Origin: Perca fluviatilis
Lineage: Eukaryota; Chordata; Actinopteri; Perciformes; Percidae
Reading direction: 5' to 3'
Assembly (NCBI RefSeq): GCF_010015445.1
Contig: NC_053126.1
Location: forward strand, 13,925,669 to 13,989,668
Length of the DNA: 64,000 nucleotides
Numbering within the stretch: the stretch's first letter is position 1; the number at the start of each line of letters is the position of its first letter. Positions 36,001-49,015 of this stretch are shown here, piece after piece. Made by a program: the position numbers and the translations under genes. Under the pieces are notes generated by a model, which did not search any database, was not told where the DNA came from, and saw only the letters and a list, made by a program, of their open reading frames with translations.

Positions 36001-39000
36001 CTTACGTCTCACAAGGGCACAATAAAGACGACCAAAGAAGAAAGAAATTATGTCAAAATAGGATAAAGTGGGAGCTGAGAAGAAGATGGGAAATGAAAGA
36101 GACAAAAAAGGAGGACAAAAAAGTCAGCATTAGGAGAGACGAGCCTGGAATCAATAATCTGGTTTCTTGTTGGGCTGAGGAGGGAAGAGCGAGTGAGCGG
36201 TGCCTGAGGACAACAGACCGCATCCTTCCTTCCTGCGAGGCAACATGAGGACAGGAAGGGACACCAGGGGAGGTCACTTGGCCAGCGATTCACTTCCTGT
36301 CAGGGTCGCCAGGGATCAGGGGATAAGTACATCCGGGTCGCAAGAAGAGCCACCTGTCTGTGATCTCCCCCCACCACCGATGTTAACCTCAATGGCAGCC
36401 AGGTGGGGAATAGATGCAGGGAGAGGGGGATGGGCGTGGGAGTCCTGAGTCTGAAGTAGACAAATGAGTCTGGGGGTGAGGTACAAAGACTGGCAACAAT
36501 CTAACCATCAGACAAAAATGAGAAAATGTTGGTATCTTAACTCATCATGCTGCTCATTTAAAGAAAGACAAATCATTTAGTGTGCAATGTGTGGGATAAT
36601 GTGGCTGTACAGTATTCGTATTTGTATAGTCTTTAGATGTGCTTAACAAATGGCCACCTTCTTCTTGAAAATTGGATTTTTGAAAGTTGAAAGAGCATTT
36701 CTTGCGTTGACTCTTGGAAGTTTTTTTTTTTTTTTTTCAGTAAGTTAAGGCCTGCTTTGTAACAGAATTGTCACTCAAACATGCCTCAGGATGCATATAG
36801 GGGGTTTCCAGAGTGGGAGTGCATTGTTGATGTTGGAACAAAGGGACTATACATTGAAATAATGTGCACTAGATGGAAACATGCACCAAAGTATTGTGGC
36901 ACTGAAGGCTAGAAAAGTGGACAAACTTTGCCACTGCGACAGGGAGAAGGGGGGAATTAAGCCAGCTGAGGAGAATGTGTGTGTGTGTACATGTGTGAGA
37001 GTGTGTTTGAGAGTGTGCCAAGCCGAACAGAGAACGCTCGGCAATTTTCTTGAGATGCAGAGCTTCACTGCACTCCCCAGGGGGAGGCCAAATAAACCTC
37101 AGATGTGCAGCAGGATTTATCTCCCCCCGTTGTCTCCACTCTCCACCTCCAAAGACTACAGAAACACATGGGAGTGAAGAAGAAGAGAGGGATAAGAGGA
37201 CAGGGAAGGGGTAAGGGAGGTAGAGAGGAAAGGGGAGATTTCTGCTGTTTCATTTTTTAAAACTCCTTCGCTGTAAGTTGTCATCGTAGTCGGCTCCGGG
37301 GAGGTTTGCAGATGTTTATCATGTACAAGAGGGAAGAAAAAAGAAATCATAAATTGTTCCACGATGCATCCAAGGTCACAAGTTCAGGCTCATAAAGTAC
37401 ACGAATAACCCGGCAAAGCGTAATTATGGAAGTAAACCTCCATGTCGTAGACCACAAGATTTAACCTCACAAACCTGTCTAAATCATTTTGGAACAGAGG
37501 CTGGAGATGGCTCTGGGATGTATGAATATGAGCTCACACACCGTCATATGGCTATACTGAGTGTAAGAAAAGTAAAATTTGAAGATAGCAAATTATGCTG
37601 GGAACTAAAACCATTTACAGAACATGCATGCCTAAAACTTCCACAACCACATTCTCATGTTTGCGTAAATGGCCGTTCCAACCAATGCTGTTCGTTCTAA
37701 TCTTATTTATGTGGTCAAAGTCTCGCCGTTGCGTCAGCCTCTAATTTGACTACCTGGAATGGATCTGTGAATATGATCTGAGTAACACTTTTAATTGATC
37801 TGATCTAGAAATGATGTTCTTTCGAGCACGTAAACTGAAAAATGTGATGTAATCTCTCCTAAATCACCTGTAGTTATCAGTAAAAGCATTGCCAGCAGTT
37901 AAGGGTCATTTTCTTAATATTAATAAGGGGCCTCTGTCACAGCCAGTTGCTAACCACAATGTGTGCTCTTTAAGGAGCCTGGAAACCCACCGCACCACAC
38001 ACATAGACGCTTACACACACCCCTAACACCCCACCCTATGCTGGGAGTCCCCTGGTAATATACAGTATGTGTCAACACACTGGTGGGTAAACAAATACAC
38101 ACGACACCAGGGCGTTTACCTGTTTACCCGCTGCCCGTTACCCTACGCCTATCCCATGAAAGCTATCTGACTACATTGCTTCATAGCTAAAAGCTTTTTA
38201 ATAACTATACTGAAATTAGTATTTGTATTAATGTAAAAATAACCCATAAAAGCCTAATAATATATTCAAATAGTAAAACTGAATTGAAACAGAGTGGACC
38301 ATAATGCAAATATCATTAATGTATGCAAAATATAACAAAAAGAGAGCTTATGTGCAACTAAAGAAGCACATACAGTACAGTATATAGAACACACTGAAAA
38401 TATGCATTGTCTGCAATAAAATGTCGTGAGTTGCAGACCAAAGCTATGAATATTGTTCCAGGATGGAGGAAATTATTCTAAGACAAACAATACACAGTAT
38501 TTACAGAAATAAATGACATGATATGGATTATCATCTGAACATGCAAAAGGAAATCTGTCATGTTTGCTGTCACATGTCCAAAGACGGTACAGAGATATGC
38601 AGAGTAGCTTCTGCATGTTATCCACAATGTACAACTGGTAATAATAAATAATCAGACTGAATTGTCATATTGCTAAAATAGTTGGAGGTGTGGGCAGTGA
38701 TTCAGATATCTGGATTCAGGTTAAAGTTTGTACAGTCAGCCAACTGTGTCTTCAATGCCTTTAAGCCTTTATAGCTGTTGGATGCACAGTACGGCTCTAG
38801 GCAAGAGAAGCATGCACAACCAAGAAGCATCTCTAGGAGAAGAAGCAGTGAATGAAGATGCTCTGTTGCTGCAGAGACTAATAGCTGTCATTTCTTACTT
38901 CCTTTTGGACCTTTAAGGATACGTCAACAATGTCTATTTTTTGCAAGACATTAGTTTGCAGCGTAGGCTCTGCTACACCCACCATGCTTTCCAAGCTCAG

Positions 39001-42000
39001 CCCTCCAAGACTGCCAACCTTTTTAGCAATTTGATCATCCCTCTGCATTCCCAGCCAACATGGGTCGATATACTGTTAAAACTGAGCTCCCTCATTATAT
39101 TCACTTGCATCCTTCTAAATCCAGTAAATCTAGTATGTTATTGAGGTGATTATTTAAAGGCATTCCTGTAAACACGTATCCTGAAACATCACGCACTTAG
39201 CTGGAGCTACAGGAGACTAAACAGCCTGCCCACAGATCCCAAAACTAACTTACAAAACCACAGCAACACCGGCGCTACCTTTATTTTCCTTTTTTCCTTT
39301 TTCTGTTTTTGCAATCATCATTTAACAAGTCTGTAAGCTGCAGCAACAGCCAGGCTTGTGGCTAGATATGAGCTTGTGATGGACGTGGGGTTACTCTTGC
39401 TATACCCAGACTACTGGGCTCACAGTAGGGAAGTATCCGTTTACCCCGGGTCTCCCTCGCTCATTCTGACTCTGGAATGATGCCTGCAAAGCCAAAGGGA
39501 GGGTGGAGGGTGGACTGTATGTGTTTCCATTACGACTATTGAGCCCCTGAAACACTAGAAGTCTCATTTTGGGGATCCGATTTTATTAAATCAACTGTGT
39601 GACAGCGTTGGGCTGTTTCCACAACATGAGCAGGTACGGTGGGTGTGAGGTGCGCAGACAAAGTGCTCTTTGAGTGCTGCGGTCAGGCGCTTTGCCAGAC
39701 ACCTTTCCACACCTAGCACTTGGGGAGCCTAATTGAGAGTATGGGCTGAGCCTGTCATTGCCGTTACCATTATTGCACTCAACACATGGCCAAAAGGCTC
39801 TGATAGCAGTAACACTGTTGCTACCAAGGTCTCATTTTGAGTGTCTGTGTGTGTATGCTTATAGGTGGTTGAATGTTTTTGCTTCTGTCGGTGCTGGTGA
39901 GCAGGAATGGTAGACCCTGCCGCTGCATAAATGTTCTGACAATGATTTTACACTATTATAGCCCTGCTGCAATTACTTAATGATGAAATATCCAGACTGA
40001 AATACAAATGCAAAAACAGGTGGCAGGTGTGTGTCGGAAAATCAGCATTGATGTGTGTATGTGAGAGCGGGCAAATCCTTTTACCTCAGTATAATAATTG
40101 AGAGGCTGCAAATCATAATGAGAGCTTAAGTAAATAAATAAGGTTGAGATTATTTATTTGATTTCGGGGAAGCCGAAGCTATATCTCATGTCTCATTGGA
40201 GTTGGCGCCGGTTGTGCTGTGGTTTCCAACATGCTGGGAGCCTCCTCCCTTCCAAGCTCCGCTCTGTTCAGACTCAAGACTCAGCTTACAACAAAACATA
40301 CAACTGCTAACACCCTGTAAAGCACAGCAAGGAAAGGGCAGGCATACAGAGAGATAGGTCTGGGTCACAGTGTTACTGTAACCACTCTCAGGCATGGGGT
40401 CGTAGGAGTTGGTAAACCTAACATGTCACAATTGCTTTTACATACTGTTAAGGTTGAGATACAGTAAAGAGGATTCAAACTGTACAGGTGGTTTTGTTCC
40501 AATATAAATACAGATAAAAAATGTATTTGTTATTAAGAAGTACAATGCATCAGAGGAGGATAATGATGAGAACAAATGATGGTTCAGCTAAGCCTCTTTA
40601 CACTCATCTCCTCACGTTTTTATATGCTGTCTCTCTGCAACAGGAGGTCTGGGAGAAAATCACTCTTAGTTTTGCTTTGATTCCAATCCCATCCCTCCTT
40701 CTCTGGCTGTTGGTGTGCCAGCTGAACAGTGCACAGGGCGGTTGCCATTTTGGCAGGGTAAGTCTGTTCCCTTCCACGTAGTTTTTAAAGGCTGATTTTC
40801 CCATCGGCCCATTTCTCCTGAAACAAGGTGTGCTCACTCACTGGATTTGCCCTTAACAGCCTGGGCCCAATTTAAAGGGGAGTCAGAGGAATAGGTTTGC
40901 CGAGATGTATGAATGAAAGATGGCCGGAAATCAGTCATGACACAGCCAGATATGATTATGGTAATCTGCATTAATTTAACCACAAGAACATAAATACAGA
41001 TTAGGACAAGCCGTCTCTGGTATGCCCACCCACCCACACATGTATGCCGCACATACTCTGGGCCGCACAGAGAGGCCAACATATGGAAATACCTAAAGAG
41101 GTGACACATCATCACAGTGATTATATGTGATAAAAGAAATCAAGTTTTCAAATTAGCTTGTCACAAGTTTCACATGCTCATGTGGTGGTGTCAGGCTGTG
41201 TCACATCACATGCTTGATGGAAATAACAACCAAAAAGAGCAGTTGTTGTGGTGATACGTCTGTGCAGACACACGTTAACACATACATGTGATGGTAGACA
41301 AACACACACATGTGCACATTCACAGAAAAATAGACTTACACAACATGGACACCCAAGAAAACACACTTGGCTGCAAGCATAGTCCAAATGGTGATCCTTC
41401 CCCGGGTGAGACAGCACCCTTAGGCCTGTGGGGCTAACAATAGGATCCATTCTGCACTATTCCCTCTGCGTTGTTCACAACCCTCCCTCCCCTCCCTCCA
41501 TTCTTATGACTAATGACCTCAGGGCAGGGGTAAGTTAGGGGTGAAAATGGGGGGGAGGAATGCTGCTGTCACTAAAGACGCCGATCAACAACATCAACAC
41601 AGAATTTGAACCCAGCCTCTGTAAAACCCAAAACAACATCTTAAAAAGACCCAACACCCTCAAAAAAGAAAGCTAAAATCAAGCCAAATTGGAGTTAAAG
41701 CACTTTGCACATGGCATATGTTGTGTCAGTCACTGTCTATAAGTGATGCTTTCATCTTCCAACATAAATGATGTCACTCAACTGTCCATCCGTGAGGAAG
41801 TTACAAAGAAAAGTCACGTCACAGACAGATGAGGCATAGTGTGATGGGCGGCATTTGCTACTTCAGTTAGCATGCAAGGAAAAGCTTTGAACATGTGTCA
41901 CCGTGAAAATACATTCCACATTAGGGCCATTAGAAGTGCTGCTAGACAGTTGCCACATCTCCCTCTCAATAAAAAAAAACAAACATTTCAAATGAAACCC

Positions 42001-42290
42001 ACCCTATCACATTCCCTTTTAGGAATACTTTAAAAAGGCAACAGGACTGTATAGCTGTCCGAGGTTAGCACATGTATCACTCAGCTGGACGACTAAGGGA
42101 TGGTGGCATGAGGCCAAGCCCAGTTGAGGCGAACGTGTGCGGGGTGTGGGGGCCGGACCAAAAGGCTTGAGCTGGAGCACACAGATGTGGAGGCACTGAC
42201 GGATGTTTCTGGGACAGATGCTAGCTTTGCTCAAGCATGTGCAGCTGTGTGGACGAGCACACGTGTGTCTTTGCGCTTGTTTGCACAGTA

Positions 42291-42292
<2 letters not shown>
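33097..42292. other. Long non-coding stretch
   Basis: No gene or named transposon is recognised in these 9.2 kb. It contains a T-run at about 36721-36737 and several AT-rich blocks with homeodomain-like TAATTA/TTAATTA words (for example near 34905-34925 and 39725-39775) that may be conserved non-coding elements. Confidence 0.4.
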
Positions 42293-42357
<65 letters not shown>

Positions 42358-42370
42358 GTATGTGTGTGTA
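42293..42370. repeat. (TG)n microsatellite
   Basis: About 78 bp of TG with CG and TA interruptions at the right end. Confidence 0.97.
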
Positions 42371-43605
42371 TAGTTGTCTCTACAGTATACTTGGTAGTGT
42401 GTGCAGAGATTATCTTTTGAGGGTGTGTTTCTCAGTTACAATAAAAGGCAGTAAGTAAAACAATCTCAGTATTTAATGTTTCCTGACTATTTATATGTTA
42501 CTTCATGAACATTAAACATTAGTAGATAACAAACTGCCAAACTTAACCAAAATATTCACAGGTATCACCGCTTCAACAGCTCACTGCCTTTTGCTGCAGC
42601 CAGTGAAGAGCTTCACATGGCACAAAAGGACAACAAAGCTACAGAGTGAATCAGTGTCTGAGCAGTATCTGCACCCCGCTGAGTATGCATGCGCATGTGT
42701 GATTGTTGTAACTGTAATCACAGTTTGTGTGGGTTACTGCGCACAGATCTGACTGTGTGTGTGTGCACATACTTGTATCAGAGGAGTGCCTGCATCCATG
42801 TGTGGTTGGAGATGACGCAAGCCTTGCTGGTGCAAGCTGGTGCAGCGCTCAGTAAGGCCCTAATTGAACTGCCTGCTTGAGCCGCCTGATTGCAAACAGA
42901 CCCAGGTAAGTGTGTGACAGCACCCTCCTTCTCCTGCTTTCCTTTTCTTCCTCCTTCACTCACTAGCGACTCCAGCTAACTCACTCTAATGAGTTTCCAG
43001 ACCCATGTCATGCATGTTGCTTACAACAGTGGTAATGATTACAATTTGTCCAGCCGTCTGATTAAGGAAGTGGCTGTTAGAGCACCGTTCTACACCTACA
43101 ATCCTCCCCCACTGGCTCGGCACTAAGAGTTTTATGGGTGCAGGTGATGGAGTGTCACTGAGGAATAGCTCTGCACCGTCAAAGCTCTAATGATTCTTAA
43201 TAGCATATGTATTTACAACTGCGCTGCTCACAGAAAAAAAAACATAATTATATGTAATATCATTCACAAGGTGTAGTAAAACATATACATTTTGGAAGGA
43301 GGAGCTTAGATTATGGTGTTAGGCACCCAGACAGGAAACAACCAGATTTTTACAGGGCTAGGGCACCCGAAAGTAATTACTTATAACACAGGTTGAGGCC
43401 TGTAATAAACAATTACTTGGATTACACCAGCGTTGTGCCTCGTAAACACTGCGATTCTAAACTACACCTGAGCTTTTTTAGCCCGTCTGCTGGCTGGGCC
43501 AACACACTACCTCATAGGAGAACCATGTCTGACAGCTTGGCACTTCTCCAACTGAGCAAGTATTAGATTTTTACAAATGTTCTCATCATGTTATACTTTA
43601 GTTAA
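42371..43605. other. Non-coding stretch
   Basis: No gene is recognised. The last four bases (43602-43605) are the TTAA flank of the next element. Confidence 0.4.
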
Positions 43606-43980
43606 GCTTTAGAGTGTAACTTTTTGATATTAATAAACGTCCGTTACATTCAAGCCAATGCCAAATGAGTTGATGCAAAGCTAATTAAGACTATTAGCTC
43701 CACACAACTCTCTCTGTTTCTCAGTATGGCTATGTTTAGAAGATTGTGTCGTCCGGTCACTTTCCCGCGCAGAAGCTCAAGTGAAGATAATTACCTCTTC
43801 TGAAGAGTCCATCATGTTTTTTAATCCTCTGTGTCCTCCTTGGCTACAAGCAACTGCGTGGAGGTGGGGTGGGGGCACGTGCGCGATCACGAAAGGCTTG
43901 TATTATGTGGATGGGCCGACAGTTTTGTTGTCATTACTTAGAATTCCTCATGGGGGCGACAGAAACTACGCACTATAGCT
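43606..43980 (-). mobile_element. 375-bp TTAA-flanked MITE (T2/Kolobok-like)
   Basis: TTAA flanks both sides (43602-43605 and 43981-43984). The right end read on the minus strand, AGCTATAGTGCGTAGTTTCTG, is imperfectly inverted relative to the left end, GCTTTAGAGTGTAACTTTTTG. I recognise the right end as a frequent fish repeat terminus. It has no coding capacity. Confidence 0.65.
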
Positions 43981-43984
43981 TTAA

Positions 43985-46668
43985 GATTAACGGAATGGAA
44001 ATAAGGAGCTTAGATAAGTAAAGAATGGGCTGGAGATTGGTAACAGACAACAGCAGCACAGACAGAGAAAGGAGAAGCGACAGGTTGGGGCAAAAACAAA
44101 TGCAACAGTGAACTGGTGTGACAGTAAGAGACAGAGATCTGTGACTAATGATGCTATTTCAAAGATTTGAGGATCATAAACAAATAAACTACAGACCATG
44201 TGGTTCCCTCTATCCAGCACAAATGTTCTGTTCCTTTTCTCCCCAAAGGCCAATAAAACAGACAGCATGGACTCCACAACATCCCCCCCCCCACCCCCCC
44301 CGAAGAGATCACACTGAGTCCATCACTCTTTTTGTCTTTCTCTCTTTCACTCCTGCATATTCCTGGGCTCCTCTCTACCCTGCACTAAATCTTTCCCCTC
44401 TTCTGATCTTGAGCCTTCTACATCTGTAGATAAATGAGAGGAGAGTAGATAAAGAAAGGAAGAAAAGTGATTGTGGATTGAAAGTTGTTTGATAAGAAAT
44501 CAGCCCCTTTGTGCTCACAAACGTGTTCCTCGTTCCTGCTCTTTCTTCCTCTCCTCTATCCTTCCCTCTTTCCTTCTCTGGCCTGCTTCCCGGCCTCTGC
44601 CAGTAGGCGTAATGCTGGAACGCTCTGTTTGCCTGTTAGCCCTGAGCCCAGCCCGGCAGCCAAACAGGCCAGCACCCACAGACGGAGCCAGGAGGAGTGA
44701 GATTAACATGAGCCTAGAGTCATTACACTGTTCATGAGCCGTGTCCAAAGCAACAACTTTTATAGCACCTGTAACACACCAGCTAATCTGTCTGACACCC
44801 CTAACCAAATAAACTCAGCCAATGCCACTGCAAACACACACATACATATGTACACACACCAGACCAATGCTGGCTTTGCACATAGGCAGCACTGATTTAA
44901 GCATAAAATCATGTTGCCTAGTGTTTGTTGTGTTTTCAAAATGCAGTTGCTAAAAGTGAAGTGAAGCATTATGAGTTTATTGACCTTATTGACCTATTGA
45001 CATTCAGGATGGTTTCTTATGGGCAAACAGCAGCAACAGGATAGCATGCACACATTATGCCAGACCCCTCTCTGTCGCCACCAACACACCGCCACCTCTG
45101 TCTTACCCATCAGTCAATGCCAGTGCTAATCAGTCAAAATAAATCCAGTTAACCAAAACACAGACCCCTACATTTAATTACAGGAATTGGGATCTTGGAG
45201 GAGAGCGCTCTCTGCCAACACACATACTAGCCCCTTTATTGACAAGCATACTGCACTAATTGCAGCCTCTGTGATTATATAATTTAACTGTATTTAACCA
45301 CATTAGTATAATAGTGTGTACGGCCGGGAGTGGACATAATCCTCGGAAAGAGGAGATGTAAATAATTGAATAATTTTCGATTCACGGAGTGATAAGGAGC
45401 TGAGTAAAGGAAGCAAACTTCTCCACGTTGGTACCATAGTCTCCTCATTAGGCATAGTCAAAGAAAGCCTTGTGATGGGTTTGCCCTGGGCCGGTGACTA
45501 CTGCACTGTGAGTGAGAGGATAGGAATGATGGTGTTCCCAGGGAAGCTGGGGGTTAAAAGGTCACCAGTAGTTAAGGTACTCATGGTGGGTTGTGTACAT
45601 TTTCATATTTGAAATGGCTGCATAGAGTCAGAAAACTGGCAATCAAAATGTGAATTATAGTCAAGTCAAACTGAAATTCTGATTTATTTTAGCTTAGAAA
45701 TTAGTATATAGGCTTACTGTATGTCCTTGGTATTTGTTTTGACTTGTGTACTTATTTGTCTGTTATTTCCAAAAAGAAGAATTTTAAGTTTTACTTATTT
45801 TTCTGCTGTTTTACTCCATGCCAGGATTCAAATCACAGCATGGATAATGTACAGAGTGTGTATTACAGGACTACCTGTTGCTGAGAGTTTTGACAGTGTG
45901 GTCACTGTCATCATGACCCATGAAAGAGAGACAGCTAATGCTAGCTAGACCACCTCCTTTCAGTAATGTGTTGTAATGTAATGTGGTTTATATTTTCCTT
46001 AGAAAAATAAATCTATACTATTACTATACTTTGATAGTATGAAGATATGTGGTAGTAATATAGTCACTACACTACTCATCTACACTAGGTTTGTGCATAG
46101 AAGTTTAGAGGAAAAATGCTCAAAAATAGAAACCTTTTTTGACTTGACTGTGCTTTTCTTTTAAATTCCTTTTTTAGTACAGAAAGAGTCAGGCATAAAC
46201 AGTTTGGCTCACAGCTCCTCCAGCGTGCTCCTAAAAAAGACATTTAAAAGAAAGCCAAATATAAACTATATGCAAACTTCAAATAACGATGGTGATGAAG
46301 ATCATGTTGCAACATGACAGCTCTGATGAGCCGGGAGATTTCTCAGGCCCAGAGAGAGGAGCAGAGAGGAGCAAAGAGGCCCCGCAGGCGGAAGTGTGGG
46401 TGATCAGCCAACAGACCAGGACATGTGGTCGGGGTCGTGGGTCATCTCACCCCCATCTCTGCTCCCCCGCACTGCTGCACACAGGAAGTCTCACAAACAC
46501 ACAGAAGCGGGAGTGCACATACGTGTAAATACACGCACATTCACACACAGCAATGAAGAAAATTCCTGGTCGCTGCTCCGGGGCTGACCCAGAAACAGTC
46601 CCCCTGCAGCAGCCGTGTTCTCAGCACAGTGATGACCTGCTCCTGGAGCTCGTAAACACAGGCCACCC
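43985..46668. other. Non-coding stretch
   Basis: No gene is recognised. A C-run lies at about 44282-44301. The AT-rich block at 45080-45340 has the look of a conserved non-coding element. Confidence 0.4.
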
Positions 46669-46684
46669 AGAGAGAGAGAGAGAG

Positions 46685-46719
<35 letters not shown>

Positions 46720-46742
46720 AAGAGAGAGAGAGAGAGAGAGAG
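46669..46742. repeat. (AG)n-poly(A)-(GA)n compound tract
   Basis: An A-run of about 33 bp is flanked by AG repeats on both sides. Confidence 0.97.
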
Positions 46743-47611
46743 GTAGGCAGGGGGGTGGACGGGACTTAAACTAGCCTGGAGGCTGCTCTCCACTGGCCGA
46801 CTGTTATGTCCTGTGACCTGATCTTCGGGACCTAGAGCTGTAATAACACACATGCACACACACAGCTCTCACACCAACAATTTGGGAGAACATCTAGCTT
46901 AGTCAGGAAGACCGATTCTATTTCTGATGCTGCAAAGGTTTGCTTAAGGTGTTTTGTTAGGGATAAATCATAGAAATGTGATACCAAAGGTTTCTTCATC
47001 AGCAGTTCTGGTAATAAAACACCTGAAAGGCTCAGTTTCACAGGTTAATGGGGAATAGATGCAACTTAAAACATGCCACAAACTTTGCTGACGGATCAGT
47101 ATGCCAGGTGAAACAGAAGATGCTTCCTCCTTAGATGCTCATGCAAAAATACCGCCAGGTGAAGGAGGAAGTGAAACCTGTTAACTGGTTAACCCCTGGA
47201 CTGCATTTGCACACTGTGCCTCTGCTTGCCAATAGGGCAAACCAAGCCCGATGACCTCACTGTTGGTTTGTTTGCCAGAATTCTGACACTAACTTACATG
47301 ATTTATTTGCATAGCTTAGTGCATAGCTGGAGTGGAGTTTTTTCTCTCCTTTTGCTCACTCTTGTCTTCCAATTTGCAGCTACTAGGTTCAACAGCAAGC
47401 TTCACAAATAAATGACTGCAACTGCAGGGTGGCACTTTATTTCAGAAGTTATAAAATTAATTACAAATGTTCTTTTAGGTTACAAAAACGTCTATAAATG
47501 GCTCCTTTCAACCAAACTTGTTTTGCTTGTCCAGAGCTAGCAAACAGAGGTTGCTGTGGGACAGAGCATTGATTATGTGCAGGATGTGTTTGGTAGTGAA
47601 AGATTTTTTTT
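46743..47611. other. Non-coding stretch
   Basis: No gene or named repeat is recognised. Confidence 0.4.
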
Positions 47612-47651
47612 GGGGGGTGGGGGGTGGGGGGAGGAGGGGGGGGGGGGGGGG
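47612..47651 (+). repeat. G-rich tract with quadruplex potential
   Basis: Runs of 6, 6, 6 and then about 16 G, separated by T or AGGA, follow a T8 tract. Confidence 0.9.
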
Positions 47652-48139
<488 letters not shown>

Positions 48140-48370
48140 GGGATGGGAGGCAGTAGCAAAGTGCCACTGTGTTGATCTGAATCAGAGAGCCAGCTGCTGT
48201 CTTGCTGTTACTGAGATCCAGTCGGCACTGGCTGTAGAGCAGCAGAGTTTAGGCAGAGACTGACTGATTGACTGGTCAATCCATTTGGTCCAAAAAGAAA
48301 GAAAGCTGATACAATGAGGAGGCATCGCTGGATCTTCCAGAACACAACTGACATTACTACTTGATGATAA

Positions 48371-49012
48371 GGGCTCCTGCACACTGCCTGCGTTAGCGTG
48401 AGCGTGGCGTTTCTGTTGCGTGTCAGTTGCGTGGTGTTTTCTATGTCTGTCTTTGCACATCAGAAACGTGTCTGACGCTGCGCTGCTGCTGCTAGCCTAG
48501 TCTGTACACATGCATGTTTCCCACTGATAAAATGAAATACCATGTTAAACATAAATATATACTGATTTGATTACAGCAAAGACAACGTAGGCAGTATTGA
48601 CGGCAAAATAGGCTACAGAATATTTTGTTCTGGATTGACAGACAATATTTGAAAATCGATAATTATTTATTATTATTTTTTTAAATTACATTATATCTGC
48701 ATTTATGTCAAAATCTAGAGACTTTCAAACATCAAAATTTCATTTATTAAATGTATTTGTTTCAAAATGACATCTTTTCGTATTCTATTTTGCCTGGAAA
48801 CGCTTCCAACACGCTTACGTGTCGCGTGAAAAATAGCCGTCGGTCCTATTTCTAGCATGCATGCGTTTTCGGCGCAGCTCAAGCCGCGCCTAAGATGTGC
48901 ATGTCACGCAGGCAGTTTGCAAGCTCTAACCTGTTAACATGGGAGCCAAAATACAAATGGACATGCCACGCAGCTGACACGCTCACGCCACGCAGCCAGT
49001 GTGCAGGAGGCC
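48371..49012 (+). mobile_element. 642-bp PIF/Harbinger-type MITE with TAA target duplication
   Basis: TAA flanks both ends (48368-48370 and 49013-49015). The inverted ends, GGGCTCCTGCACACTGCCTG and GGCCTCCTGCACACTGGCTG, extend for about 36 bp with few differences and contain repeated GCGTGAGCGTG words. A 3-bp TWA duplication is the Harbinger signature. The interior is AT-rich and non-coding. Confidence 0.82.
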
Positions 49013-49015
49013 TAA

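Noticed and set aside
46491..46859. 122-codon minus-strand frame
   Set aside because: It is driven by the poly-A/GA tract (poly Phe and Ser-Leu) and has no domain.
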